DNA of 64,000 nt from Astropecten irregularis (lineage: Eukaryota; Echinodermata; Asteroidea; Paxillosida; Astropectinidae), in NCBI GenBank assembly GCA_963971285.1, contig OZ020248.1:2108001-2172000 (forward strand), written 5' to 3'. Shown in pieces: positions 41,381 to 52,519 of this stretch; the first letter of the stretch is position 1; each line of letters starts with the position of its first letter. A program made the position numbers and the translations under genes. The notes below the pieces were generated by a model. That model saw only the letters and a program-made list of their open reading frames with translations, did not search any database and was not told the DNA's origin.

Positions 41381-42777
41381 TGCTCCTAGTTAAAGAACGC
41401 CAAGCACCTCCACAGATGTATCTTTATCGGAAGAATAGGACATTTGTTTTAAGACATACTTCGTCTGAGACTTGCAGTACCACTAACAAGACAAAATTGT
41501 TCAGGTATATGTGACTTCATGGAGTCTGTCATCTTTGAGCTCAAAGACAATGTAAAGGGATGTGCCATCAGAGATTTCCTGATATTCTGCTGCAGTATTA
41601 TGTAAGCACATATTCATTCTTGAGGATAGTGAGTGTTTTATATGAAATTTCACATTTCTTGGTAATCATAATGCATTGTTCATGTCTCATTTCCCTTAAT
41701 CAAGAGAAGGTCTATGGCTTTAAAATGAAATATTTACATGTAAATGGCCAGATTTCTTTTTCAATTTACATCTGGGTTTTGTTTACCAGTAGCAGACAGA
41801 CAAGGGTCAATATGTTCTCCTGCACTTTCCAATAGATGTTTAGTGTCTTATATTGATGTTTACAACATGTACATTTGTTAATAATTATTCCATTGCAGGT
41901 TCAGTAATGTTTTAAACTTGAAAATTAAAGGGCCATAAAAATTAATTATCAGTCGATTCTTAAATGTGATTTCCAAATGACACAGAGGTAAAACAATATA
42001 CCTGAACCCTGCAGTGGATGAGTAGGACAGTGAATATGAAGGGATAGTTCAGTTTCAATGTCTACTATTATGCTGACAATTGGTTCATTTGGCAAGTATC
42101 ATTTATAGAAAGTTCTATGCAAGCGTCCATCTTATTGATTTATTTCACTACCTCTCAGTGTTAAGGTTTGTTTTCTACTTCATATAAGAGAGGAATTTGG
42201 GAGGCCTTGTATTTTGCACAAATACACCTTGCTTGATCCCATTAATGATGTTGATTTTTAAAATTTGTCAGAAATAGAAATAAAGCTCACAGCATTCAAG
42301 TTTGAAATTTGATATTTCTATGTGTGTATTAATTTATGTTTAACGGTTTGTGATTTTGAAAAAAGGATTTACCGAGAAACTCGGTAAAAGAGAAACAAAT
42401 TTACATATCTATAACATGTAAAAACAATGCCGAAAATACATAAGTAAATGGTAAAATGAGTACTTAATTAACAAGTAAATTGATTTATCTTACACAGAAT
42501 AGTGGTAAAAAAATTACCTAATATCAGTGTAAAATTTTATATAACAGAAATTCGGTAAAATCTGGTACACAATTTCGAGGTAAAAATTTACCTAACTATT
42601 GTGTAACATTTTACCAAGCACTTGTTATGTAAGTACTACCTTGGTTTACCAGCCACATTTTCATGTGAACGTTTCTTGATTTTGACTTATATTCTGCCAT
42701 TGTTTGGTGAACATAGCATTCACAAGGAGTTTTGGCTGGCATACTGATTTTTTTTACCAAGGTTTTTGGTGGTTAAC
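41381..42777. other. Region downstream of the small plus-strand gene
   Basis: A short open stretch MESVIFELKDNVKGCAIRDF at 41520-41600 ends at a donor-like TAT|gtaagc. AATAAA at about 42281 could be a poly(A) signal. 42340-42650 is GTAAAA/TTTACC-rich. Confidence 0.35.
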
Positions 42778-42781
42778 TTAA

Positions 42782-43110
42782 AGGGTGGCTGCAGTGCTTT
42801 TTCAGTCAGGTTATTTTATTGCCTTCATACAGAGAATATACTGACAGATAATGAATGGCAAGTCTTCTTTTGGTTTCAAACCAGCATTTGGTTTTCATTT
42901 GAATGCCTTTGTAAAACGGGGGATTTTCACGCATACTCATATAGGGAACCAACAGCAAAACATATAATGAAAACACATAAAAAATGAAGAGGCAAACTTG
43001 ACTTACATAAATGGTTTGGTAAAAAAAAATTACACCACCAGTTGAGTGAAAGGAACATATTTGGCAAAATAAAACCCACTGAGGAGGAAAAGGTCTGTCA
43101 AAAGACAAAA
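42782..43110. repeat. Family I MITE, partial, inverted relative to 26653-27210
   Basis: TTAA then AGGGTGGCTGCAGTG, followed by text complementary to 26880-27210 (for example TTCAAACCAGCATTTGGTTT). The far end is missing. Confidence 0.75.
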
Positions 43111-43138
43111 TCCTGGACGGTGCGCCGGTGCCATGACC

Positions 43139-43430
43139 AGGGCCCGATTTCATGGAATCCGTTACGGCCTATTTTTGTGCTTACGGGCACTGCTACGCGT
43201 GAAATCTATGTCATGGAATCCGTAAGCAAGACTTTCGGTTAGCGAAGAATTTCTAGGGTAACCGTGATCATTTTCTGCTAACGCGCTGTCGTATGCATTC
43301 TGCATCCTTGCTCACCGTTACCAAAAAGGAAACTCCTCCGTGAAATACGCTAACCGTAACCAGAAAAATTATGCTACCGTAAGCGAAAATGTTTTGCTAA
43401 CGGTAACGGATTCCATGAAATTGGGCCCAG
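43139..43430. repeat. Inverted-repeat MITE (family K) abutting the duplication edge
   Basis: GGGCCCGATTTCATGGAATC ... GATTCCATGAAATTGGGCCC, about 290 bp. The duplicated transporter text resumes directly after it. A relative is at 56523-56765. Confidence 0.78.
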
Positions 43431-43436
43431 GTATCA

Positions 43437-44794
43437 CTAATCGACCAAGTGGTAGTATTTGATGATCAGAAGGCAGATCAAAGAAGACGCTTGTAGGCAT
43501 CCCAGGAACACAAGGGCCGCGTTGTAACTTCCAGTTTGGTCATAAATAAGTCCTGCATGCATCAAAAATAACAACAAAACAGATACAAGCCATGATCGAA
43601 ATCGCCGGGCGGACAAAAATGAACAGAAATGGGAAAAGGCCTCAAGGATAACCCTAACCGTCATGTTTTGATTTGTATGAAATGCGTATAAATACGGACC
43701 ACGGCTGGTCCTATTGAGTGGAACAAAATTCCTTTACATATCAGAGACGCATCATCCATCTCAGTTTTCAAGAAACTTCTCCAAACTTTCCTCTTTTCAT
43801 CGTCTCCGTAGCCCTGCGCGGCGGCTCTCTGTTTCTGTTCACTTGGTTTCGTACCTGTACAGCGCTTTGATCTTGCTAAAGGCGCTAAATAAATGCCCTT
43901 TATAATTTTATTATCATTATTATTATAAATACAAACTATAGAAATCGTTAATCTTGTAGGTTTTATTTTTACCTGGTACAAAGCCGAGGGTAAATCTTTG
44001 AATTGCTGTCTGAATGCCCATCCAACCATACGCACTGGCCAGCAAGTCCACCCCAACCAGTCGCTTGATGAGCACGTCGGCCATGCAACAGATCAAACCG
44101 TCTGCTGTCGTGATCAATGAAGTCGCAACCATCACCGCCCAGTAAGTGTTCAACCAGGGCATGGCACAGTAAGAGACAGAGCTTAAACTGACTCCAATGC
44201 CCATGAGACCTAAGGGCGATACGATGCCTCGTTCTACCAGGAAACATTGGACAATTTTAGCAACTAAGCTCCCAATACCAGCAACTGTCACGAAAGTGGC
44301 CGAGTCCTCCAGGCTGAAACCTTTCGACTGAGCAGCAGAGACAAAGTAAATGCTCCACATATCGAAACAGAATTTGGAATTGCAATACACGATGGCCCCG
44401 GTCCAATACCGCATGGTGAGAAGGAGTCCCGGATTGAATCTGGTGGCGAGGCCCTTCCCTCCAGTGCAGCAGTCACGCCCATTAGTCTCTTGTGGCGTTG
44501 CAGGCTGTGGGTCGCTTTGGCTAACTCGTTGGTAGTCAAATGTCCGGGGTTTACTGATTGTAGTCGTGACTATCAGAGCCCCACATGCAGTCATATGAAG
44601 GCAGATTCCCCCTATGAGCATCATGGCTCCTCTCCATCCATACGTATTCAATAAGACCTGCACAACCGGTATGAACAGGAAAAGACCGAACGAAGATCCC
44701 GTCCGTGCAATCCCAGTTGCTGTGGCAAGTTTCTCCTCATAACAGAGAGCAACGGCCTCTTTGGAAAGCACGTTTGTTATACCCAGTCCGATAC
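43437..44794 (-). CDS. SLC16-like gene, copy 2, exons 3 and 4
   Basis: Exon 3 is 43973-44794 (822 bp, fully open, starting GIGLGITNVLSKEAVALCYE) and exon 4 is 43437-43552 (116 bp, ending YYHLVD and TAG). Splice borders are the same as in copy 1. Glycine is present in GWRGAMML where copy 1 has TGA. Protein differences from copy 1 are few, for example SLVAK for DLVAK and MADVLIKRL for MSDVLVKRL. A LINE 3' fragment (43696-43923) sits in the intron between these exons and is absent from copy 1. The gene continues to exon 2 at 45098-45241. Whether it is whole depends on an unseen exon 1. Confidence 0.82.
43696..43923 (+). mobile_element. LINE 3' end, 5'-truncated
   Basis: Encodes the typical end of a LINE reverse-transcriptase protein, AGPIEWNKIPLHIRDASSIS then VFKKLLQTFLFSSSP and stop. 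The 3' UTR reads GTACAGCGCTTTGATCTTGC and AAGGCGCTAAATAAATG, with a TTAT(TAT)n tail. A 9-bp duplication TATAAATAC flanks it (43687-43695 and 43924-43932). It is absent from the matching intron of copy 1, so it landed after, or differentially to, the duplication. Confidence 0.85.
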
Positions 44795-45097
44795 CTGAAA
44801 TTCATCCAAAAGATTTATGTCAAGACAGTCATATTCCTCCATCTTTACATTAATCATTTGAAGATATATTGTCAGAATCTCTTTTTAACACAAATGGAGT
44901 GATTTACTTGCATGTTTTTCGAACTTTTGCTGCTGATTAATTTACTTGAGTCTTGAGGACTTTACAGTATTTGTCCCATCAAAATTCGGCAACTTTTGAC
45001 CAGAAAGGATTACCTGAAAGGTGCACGCTATTGTTATGCGGACGGGTCTTTCATGACAAAGTATTAAATCATTTGAACAATTCGTGTATTAACCTAC

Positions 45098-45241
45098 CGG
45101 CCAATAGCATATAGACGATTGCAAGTTGATACGTAGTCGTTACCAAGGATCCAATTATAGATGCTGCACCAATCATCGCACTGCTTATCATTATGACGTA
45201 GCCCGATCCGAACTGCCGACTCAGTACTCCGGTCAAGGGAC
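45098..45241 (-). CDS. SLC16-like copy 2, exon 2
   Basis: 144 bp, phase 1-1, encoding PLTGVLSRQFGSGYVIMISS and two helices. It differs from copy 1 at a few positions only. Acceptor atccaag|GT, donor GCCG|gtaggt. The matching intron 1 sequence continues to 45472, where the run of Ns begins. I find no copy of exon 1 after the gap. Confidence 0.8.
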
Positions 45242-45472
45242 CTTGGATATAAAACACAGAATGACAGAATAATGTGCCAATGTACACGTAGATACCTAAC
45301 TGTCCCACATAGGAAACTAGTGTAATATTTGCAGGCCAAAAAGTTGTATATGTATGCATTGTGGGATATGTCTGCAGTTCACTGCTTATTTGCATACCGT
45401 ACATACATTTGGATTGAGTTCGGCTCACGCTGGAAAGCCTGTCTAAAACGGGGATAATCTGATAATAAGAAC

Positions 45473-45672
45473 NNNNNNNNNNNNNNNNNNNNNNNNNNNN
45501 NNNNNNNNNNNNNNNNNNNNNNNNNNNNNNNNNNNNNNNNNNNNNNNNNNNNNNNNNNNNNNNNNNNNNNNNNNNNNNNNNNNNNNNNNNNNNNNNNNNN
45601 NNNNNNNNNNNNNNNNNNNNNNNNNNNNNNNNNNNNNNNNNNNNNNNNNNNNNNNNNNNNNNNNNNNNNNNN
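45473..45672. other. Assembly gap, 200 N
   Basis: The round size suggests a placeholder, not a measured length. It lies in transporter copy 2 intron 1. Confidence 0.99.
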
Positions 45673-45762
45673 GGTACGGTGTACTTGGTGGATAACACAA
45701 AATAGGATCAATGCTGGCAATTCAATCCTGCTGCCCCAGTCAATATTTGTCTAGATTTATAC

Positions 45763-46154
45763 TAAGGCTGCAGTTTGTATCCGGTTAACCGGTTAACCGA
45801 CCATTCAAAAGGGTACCCGGGTACAATTTCCCAGTTAGGTTAATCAGAAAGTATCTTTTTAATGGCCTCTTCTTTTTGAAACATAGACACTTGTAGAGTT
45901 CACAAAGAAAAAATGTCAATGATCTTTTGAAAATTGGACCAGCAGGCTGATGCAAAGCAAAGGCCAAACATTTTGCTATGTCTACCACTGCCAAATGTTG
46001 TGACAAAAGAATGTTGTCAACCAAGTTCCTAAAAGACCCAAACTTACTATTTCTTTGTTTTTCTTTGTTTTCTTTGTTATACGGGTAATCGTAACAGTAA
46101 CCGAAAAACAGACGGGTAACCGGTTACAAAATTATTTGTAAACTTACAGCCCTA
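45763..46154. mobile_element. hAT-type MITE, 392 bp
   Basis: TAAGGCTGCAGTTTGTA ... TACAGCCCTA with 8-bp duplication ATTTATAC at 45755-45762 and 46155-46162. Inner words CCGGTTAACCGGTTAACCG and GGGTAACCGGTTAC echo each other. Confidence 0.85.
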
Positions 46155-46162
46155 ATTTATAC

Positions 46163-46560
46163 AGTGTTGGAGTACTCGTACTCGGCCCATACTCGATTAA
46201 AAGTACTCGAAAAAAAAAAGTACTTGGCCCATACTCGAGAAAAAGTACTTGAAATGTACTTGGCTCGCACTTGATTCCATTTAGTGCGAATTCCACTTCA
46301 TAGAATACAATCCCTCAGGAATTCGGAATAAAAACACAGCTGCTTGCATAGACCACAGTCCGTCTGGAATTTGGGATATTGTGCAGCGGTATTCAACTAT
46401 TGTGTGCTTGCATTGTTTATGCCAAGCTCTCTGCAAACATGGCCCGGCCAGATGACCTTTATTTGACTGGTGAGGAAAATGAGTACTCGTGCACCGGCCA
46501 TACTCGATTAAAAGTACTCGTAAATAAAATGTACTTGGCTTTTAAGGTCAATGGGACACT
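46163..46560. repeat. TACTCG-rich repeat
   Basis: GAGTACTCGTACTCGGCCC, ACTCGATTAAAAGTACTCG and similar words at 46170-46260 and again at 46480-46540 in the same orientation. Confidence 0.55.
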
Positions 46561-46562
46561 GA

Positions 46563-47155
46563 TGTGCCCCTGAGAAGTTCCACTTCAATTGGTTACGTAC
46601 GCCATCCAGAGGATCTGTCCTTGTGACAGGTCAGAGCGACTGGCGGTGCTCGATAAGGCCTATCTTCTAAACTTCGTACTCTGAAGGTCATTGAATTAAT
46701 TGAAAGAGCGATCTTGCAAAATGAAATGGTTTTTAAATACTCTCAACTATTACCATGCACCACTAGGGCCTACGTGCAATGACCGGGATGAATAGTGTGT
46801 ATATACGGATTGAGGAATATCAATGGCATTATTTGTTAGGCTATAGCCTTGAACTGGAAAGCACAGAGATGCTTGAAGTTGCACAGAGGGGGGAGGGCGA
46901 AATAGTTCTGACGATTTAGGGTCCATCGGCTCGCTTTAAAGGTTTACTGCAATAAAATTTGGGAAACAGAATTATTGCTTAATACATAATTATTGATTAT
47001 TTAAATTTATATGTTTATGTAAGTGCTTTCTTTTGACGAAAAAGTTACAAAATCAGTACATGTATGCCCAGCCCCCCCCCCCCCCCAAAAAAAAAGTCCC
47101 CCTTGGAACCGATCCACGCAACAATAGCGAGTGAAATGACCTTCAGAACTAGTAT
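46563..47155. repeat. Direct repeat, copy 1 (pairs with 48103-48690)
   Basis: Shares CACAGAGATGCTTGAAGTTG, GGGTCCATCGGCTCGCTTTA, a C-run and GAACCGATCCACGCAACAAT with the copy 1.54 kb downstream. Small deletions distinguish the two. Confidence 0.88.
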
Positions 47156-47339
47156 AGGCTGGCTTTTTGAGCTATTTAGTGTGGTGCACCTCCCTCATCC
47201 CACCCCACACACACATACTCTACGTTTGTACGCTCTAGAGCAACCCCCCCCCCCCCCCCCCCCCCACCCCCAGTTCAAATATCCCGACTTTCTCACTGGG
47301 CTTGAAACTAGTCAGTCGCGACTCCAGATTTTGCTATAG

Positions 47340-48010
47340 TTGCGGAGACGTCTCCGAGGCGTCTCCTGAAAATAATGGCAGTCCCCGAGCAGTCGCAAGG
47401 AGTTTAAACATGTTTGATTTTTTTGGAGACGTCGCGGAGACTAATGATATCCGCGACTGCTGAGACGTCTCCGCGACATCTCAGAGACGTCTCAGAGACG
47501 CCGCAAGAGACCTTCCGGAGACCAGAAAGACTGATGAGACGCTGCGGAGACGTCTAAGAGACGTCTCAGCGGCTACTTGGTGACCGTTTGCAGCAACATC
47601 CCCGCGACCGTCGGGCAAAGTGCTTGGGGGCCGTCCATAAAGTACGTACGCACGAAGGGGGGGGGAGGGGGGTTGGGACCACTGCGTACGCCATGCGTAC
47701 AGAGGGGGAGGGGGGGGGTCAAACAAGTCGGCATTTCGTGCGTACGTACTTTATGGACGGCCCCTTGTCACCTGGTCTGGAGATGTCGCGAAGACCTTCC
47801 GGAGACCAGAAAGACTGATGAGACGTTGCAGACACGTCTAAGCATGGAGGTAGATGGTCTAAGAGACGTCTCAGCGACTACTTGGAGACTTTGCAGCAAC
47901 ATCCCCGCGACCTTCGGGCAAAGTGCTTGTCACCTGGTCTGGAGACGTCACGGAGACGTTTCCTTGCTGAGAGCGTGATAAGTTGGAAACGTCTCAGCGA
48001 CGTCTTCCTT
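47340..48010. repeat. GAGACGTC-rich repeat block with an internal duplication
   Basis: Many GGAGACGTC/GACGTCTC words. 47500-47626 plus 47765-47790 is repeated at 47790-47945; the first copy holds a MITE (47627-47764), the second has the empty site. Confidence 0.75.
47627..47764. mobile_element. MITE, 138 bp, with its empty site nearby
   Basis: GGGGCCGTCCATAAAGTACG ... CGTACTTTATGGACGGCCCC, perfect ends over about 24 bp, around G-runs. TTG on both sides (47624-47626 and 47765-47767) is single in the parallel sequence at 47927-47929. Confidence 0.85.
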
Positions 48011-48102
48011 GGTGAAATACTGGTCCCTAAGTTCACTTCATGATCTCCAGTGCTCGCAATCTTTGAAAAAAAAAAAACACGTGTGCATCGCCCACATTGT
48101 GC

Positions 48103-48690
48103 ACCCTGAGAAGTTCGACTTCAATCAGTTATGTACGCCAGTGGATCTGTCCTTGATAGGTCAGAGCAACTGGCGGTGCTCGATAAGGTCTGCTGCCTAT
48201 CTTCTAAACTTCATGCTCTGAACAAGGTCATTGAATTAATTGAAAGTGCGATCTTGCAGAATAAAATGGTTTTTAAATACTCTCACCTATTACCACCACT
48301 AGGCCTACGTGCAATGACTGGGATGAATAGTGTGTATATAAGGATTGAGGAATATCAATGGCATTATTTGTTAGGCTATAGCCTTGAACTGGAAAGCACA
48401 GAGATGCTTGAAGTTGCACGGAGGGGGGGGGGGGCGAAATAGTTCTGACGATTTAGGGTCCATCGGCTCGCTTTAAAGGTTTACTGTAGTCAAATTTGGG
48501 AAACCGAGTTATTGCTTAATACATAATTAATGATTATTTAAATTTATATGTTTATGTCAGTGCTTTCTTTTCACGAAAAAGTTACAAAATCAGTACACGT
48601 ATGCCCCCCCCCCCAAAAAAGGCCCCCTTGGAACCGATCCACGCAACAATAGCGAGTGAAATCACCTTCAGAACTAGAAAGGGCTCGCAC
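48103..48690. repeat. Direct repeat, copy 2, with an unexplained open frame
   Basis: The plus-strand frame 48131-48442 is open for 103 codons, with a helical-looking stretch (EQLAVLDKVCCLSSKLHALN). In copy 1 the same frame is shifted. I recognise no family, so I do not call a gene. Confidence 0.6.
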
Positions 48691-50808
48691 CACAGTGTAC
48701 TTCGTGGCGTTCTGCATGTGACGTTAGCAAGGTTTTTCGTCGGGAAAAGTTGGGTGTTAAATCATGGGTCTAAAATACCTCCTTTTTCTATATACAATAT
48801 ATTATTTAGCACAAACAATGATAGACAGGTTGAGTTTTATAACAATACAGACGGTATTTATAAACTTTAGATGTGTTTTGAACTTTTCATTACAGCAAAC
48901 CTCTTAAGGTTTTGGCATGGTCTTTGGTACAATCTAAACCATTCTGATGAAAGATTTCACAACAGAACAATGGTAACAGGTCTAATTATCTTTTCTTCTG
49001 ATTTTCATCTGTTCAAGTCAGTTTCCCTTGTGGTTATTTGATGATTTCCATCCCCCTATAAATCATTTTCCACTTTTTTGTTGAAGTTACTAAAAAGTGT
49101 TGATTTTTTTGCCCTTTTAAGAGAAGACTGTGACAGTCAATAGATTCTAGTCCCTCAGTTTCAGGCGCAACAAAATGTATGCTTAGGCATTCATCCAGCC
49201 CCCTCCCCAACACCAAAAGCCTACCAAATTGCATGCAATTCGCACTTGAGCTATTTTGAATTCTTTCCACGCCAACTTGTTAATTTCCATCTGACCTTAA
49301 GCTAAAATATTTAATTGGCAATATAATCGAATGGTATAAATAGAGTTCATTAGACCGTTGCGACAATGGAACTGGTGACAATGCTATAACACCACTGATC
49401 AAACACAACGTATGGGCGTATAGCATATCTGTGGGAAAACTGCTCTACATCGTTCAACTTCGTGGGAACGTTTGGGCCTATAAATAAACCAACGCAGTTT
49501 TCAATCACACGTAAATTACACTCGTGTAATAATTGCAGCCATTTTCTTTATTGAAAAACACACCCTGACTCGCCTGAGTCTACATCATTCTTAATATCCA
49601 TTCTTCTCGCTGCATCCGCCATGTAGCAAGGAGAGTTATAATTATTGAGTTTCCATAAATGCTGTATAGAAATATCACATAGACCCATTTACATTTAGTA
49701 GCCAAATAAGCATAAGGGCATTTCCATTGTTTTGGGACATTTTTGTAACCGTAGTTAGGCCTACCTTTTTCTTTTGCATGCATTTCATGGAATCATTAGT
49801 GGTAAGGCAGCTATACTTGCTGATTCCAATAAAACATTTTTAAATTGGAGTCTTTCAAGAATGATTAATTAAGGAATACAAAGTAGCTCAAAGTCACTTA
49901 ACATGTAACTAACGTTACTTTGGAATTGCCCATAGGCCTACTGCAGTGTACGTAATCACTGTAATACAGAAGGCAAACAATAAACACACTTACTTTTAAG
50001 TACAGAGAAAGGAATAAAATCCAAACGGCATGCATGGTCACTGGTTGAGCCCTTGAAATACTGGTCAGTTTGAATTTGGCCCTGGTAATTAACCGTTTAA
50101 TTACATTTGTATAGCGTTGGTGCTCGTGCCAAATAGCACCACGTGCTCAATATGTACGTTCATGTGCAGGGTTGTTCGTTGAATTTAGTCTGGTCCCTCC
50201 GTGAAGACAATCATATTGTGTTCATTATTGTTAAGTAGGAATGAGGGAACAAGACTCAATGCCCTCACCCAACTATAGTCTCCTTTCAACAATTGAGGGC
50301 GTGGTTTATCATTTATTGGCTACGATTATTGGACTTATTATGTACTTATTGTGCCAAATTTCTTAATTCATAGCATTAACATACAACTTAATTTTTTTCA
50401 AAAGTTTACAAGATTAGTCATGTAAAGATCATATCTAGAGAAAGCGAAAATATACATATAATAATTATTTAACCCAAAAAATAGCGGAATTTTTTTTTTT
50501 ATATCAGTCACTTAGAAAAAAAAGTTATTTCAAAGGTTCAAGTTCATTTTGATTGTCATAGGAATGGAATAAAATGGTGGCGGTCAGCCATTTGTCCTAT
50601 CATATTTTGTCTTAAAATATTGCATTGATTCTCCATGTACATTATCCAGCCAATTTATTCAATGAAAGCGTACATTTTCCAAGAAAAGAAGGCCCGGATT
50701 ATAAATCAAGTTTATCATGCTAACTGGACCTTTTTATGACCTTTCAAAATTACCACTGAAATGAGAGCGCACCTTTTCCTGATGTTTTAGTCATGACAAC
50801 AGTCGTGA
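48691..50808. other. Intergenic, no gene seen
   Basis: 49018-49046 carries the SINE tail word AGTTTCCCTTGTGGTTATTT. Otherwise AT-rich sequence without recognisable features. Confidence 0.4.
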
Positions 50809-51326
50809 CCTGGGCTGAATTTCACCGAACACTAAGATGAATCTTAAAGGTAGTATCATACTTTGGTTTTTGTCAAAGAAATACAGATTCGTGGGCATAA
50901 ATATCAAGGAAGATACAGTAAAAGTCATCTGTGAAAATTTCATTCCCATATGGTGCCCACTTTTTGAGAAAACAGCGAAAAACAGCCACAGTATTTCTTA
51001 AGTGCTTTCTCTTTTATTTTTGATCTTTTAAAAGATCAAAACGATTTTCTGTCGTTGTTTTACTAATTTCTGGATAAATACACCATTTCAGGCGGAACAA
51101 TTTTAACAGTATGTTTCTAGCAACACCATCTTCATAACCTGTACGTTATACGTAAATCTGTGAACATTTCTGTTTTGGTTTCTTACCAAAGTATGATTCT
51201 ACCTTTAAGATGAGTTGTCAGTATCACCATAGTGATTTGTATTGTGACATCACACTTTGCTTCGCAATTGGGATTACATTAATTCACACTTAAGATCAAT
51301 CGTAGTACTTCGTGAAATTGGACCCA
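50809..51326. repeat. Inverted-repeat element split by a family B MITE
   Basis: Outer ends GGGCTGAATTTCACCGAA and TTCGTGAAATTGGACCC. The inner family B MITE is 50848-51204 with TTAA on both sides. A related uninterrupted segment is at 25681-25802. Confidence 0.75.
50848..51204 (+). repeat. TTAA-target MITE, family B, nested
   Basis: AGGTAGTATCATACTTTGG ... CCAAAGTATGATTCTACCT, 357 bp, with TTAA at 50844-50847 and 51205-51208. Confidence 0.85.
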
Positions 51327-52372
51327 AAGTTTGTCAAGGCCGGGGCAGCCAGTCATGCGTGACGTGCGCTAGGACAACTCCCTAAAAAAAGCCAAGAATT
51401 CCATACTTTTGTATGGCCGATTAGGCTACCTTCTTTATGCTGCGATATCAAACATAATAACTATACACTACAGATAAACCAACCGCTATACAAATAACTA
51501 TATCCATTCATTAAGTCATTCCTCATATAAGTATCATTTCATAATTCATTTCATAATTTCATACGTTTTGCAAATATCTCTTAGAAAAACATAATAATCC
51601 TTTACAGTTTTCCTTAATCCCCTACATTAAAAGCACCTTTCCAAAAAGAACAAATTTCTGGACGCTTAAAAACCCATTCAGTTACTGCTTATGAATTGAA
51701 AGACAATTGTTACTTATCGTCATATAAAAATTGATATAGACTTCTCCAAGCTATGTTTAAGAAAGAGAAACACAGTACTTCTTTTTACATAATCAAACCT
51801 AAATATACAATCAGTCCACACCTTACAATTATCATAATAGAAAAATGTTCTCCATTTTTGTTGCCTCTTCCAATGAATGCTTTGCAATTTATGGCTATAT
51901 ACAGAAATATACCTTAATACAAAAATGTTGCATTACTTTGAATCTGTGTATTAAAACTAGCTTTAAAATTGTTTCTAATGCTGATGTTGCAGAAATAAAC
52001 TTACAATGTTGCAGCAAACTGTGTAGAATAAAAGGAAGAAACTAAAAAATTGAAAAGTTGGAAACAACATTATATGGTTTAGTTTGTGGTCTGTTAATGC
52101 AATGCATTTTTGTTTGTCAGACAAATTAAACGATCATCTTTGAAGCACTGTCTATCAATGGATAGGTCTACTGAAGACACGGCTATGCCTACGGCTCAGA
52201 GACAAGATCGAGACCAAACATAACATGTACAAGATGGTGCTCAGCACAAACAATAATAAAAAATCTACATTAAAAAATAATTCTATACCAGAATCTGAGT
52301 AATATAAACCAACACCTGAGCAAAGAAGGAAAATGAATTGCTGAGTTTATGACACTTTCTAACTGTTCTAGG
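51327..52372. other. Intergenic, AT-rich, no feature seen
   Basis: No exon-like or repeat structure recognised. Confidence 0.3.
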
Positions 52373-52519
52373 GTCGATTTCACAAAGCCCTGTGATCAAA
52401 CGTAACTTGAGTTACAAAGGATAACCCATCGTTGAGGGCATATCCTATTAGACTGCAATGCGTCATAAGTCCTATGATTGGTGGTAAGTTACGATGGGTC
52501 TGGTGAAATCAACCCCCGA
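52373..52519. repeat. Family G MITE
   Basis: GGGTCGATTTCACAAAGCCC ... GGTGAAATCAACCCCC, 147 bp, with CGTAACTTGAGTTACAAAGG inside. Confidence 0.75.

Larger units (their letters stand above)
43430..45472. repeat. Segmental duplication, block 2 (pairs with 28226-30110)
   Basis: Same order and orientation as block 1, 15.2 kb away, broken by the N gap at its right end. Confidence 0.85.

Noticed and set aside
45673-46800. Exon 1 of transporter copy 2 beyond the gap
   Set aside because: No sequence resembling MAGDEAHN or the first helix was found; it may be in the gap or lost.
47064-47339. Proline-rich open frame
   Set aside because: Produced by C homopolymers in a repeat.
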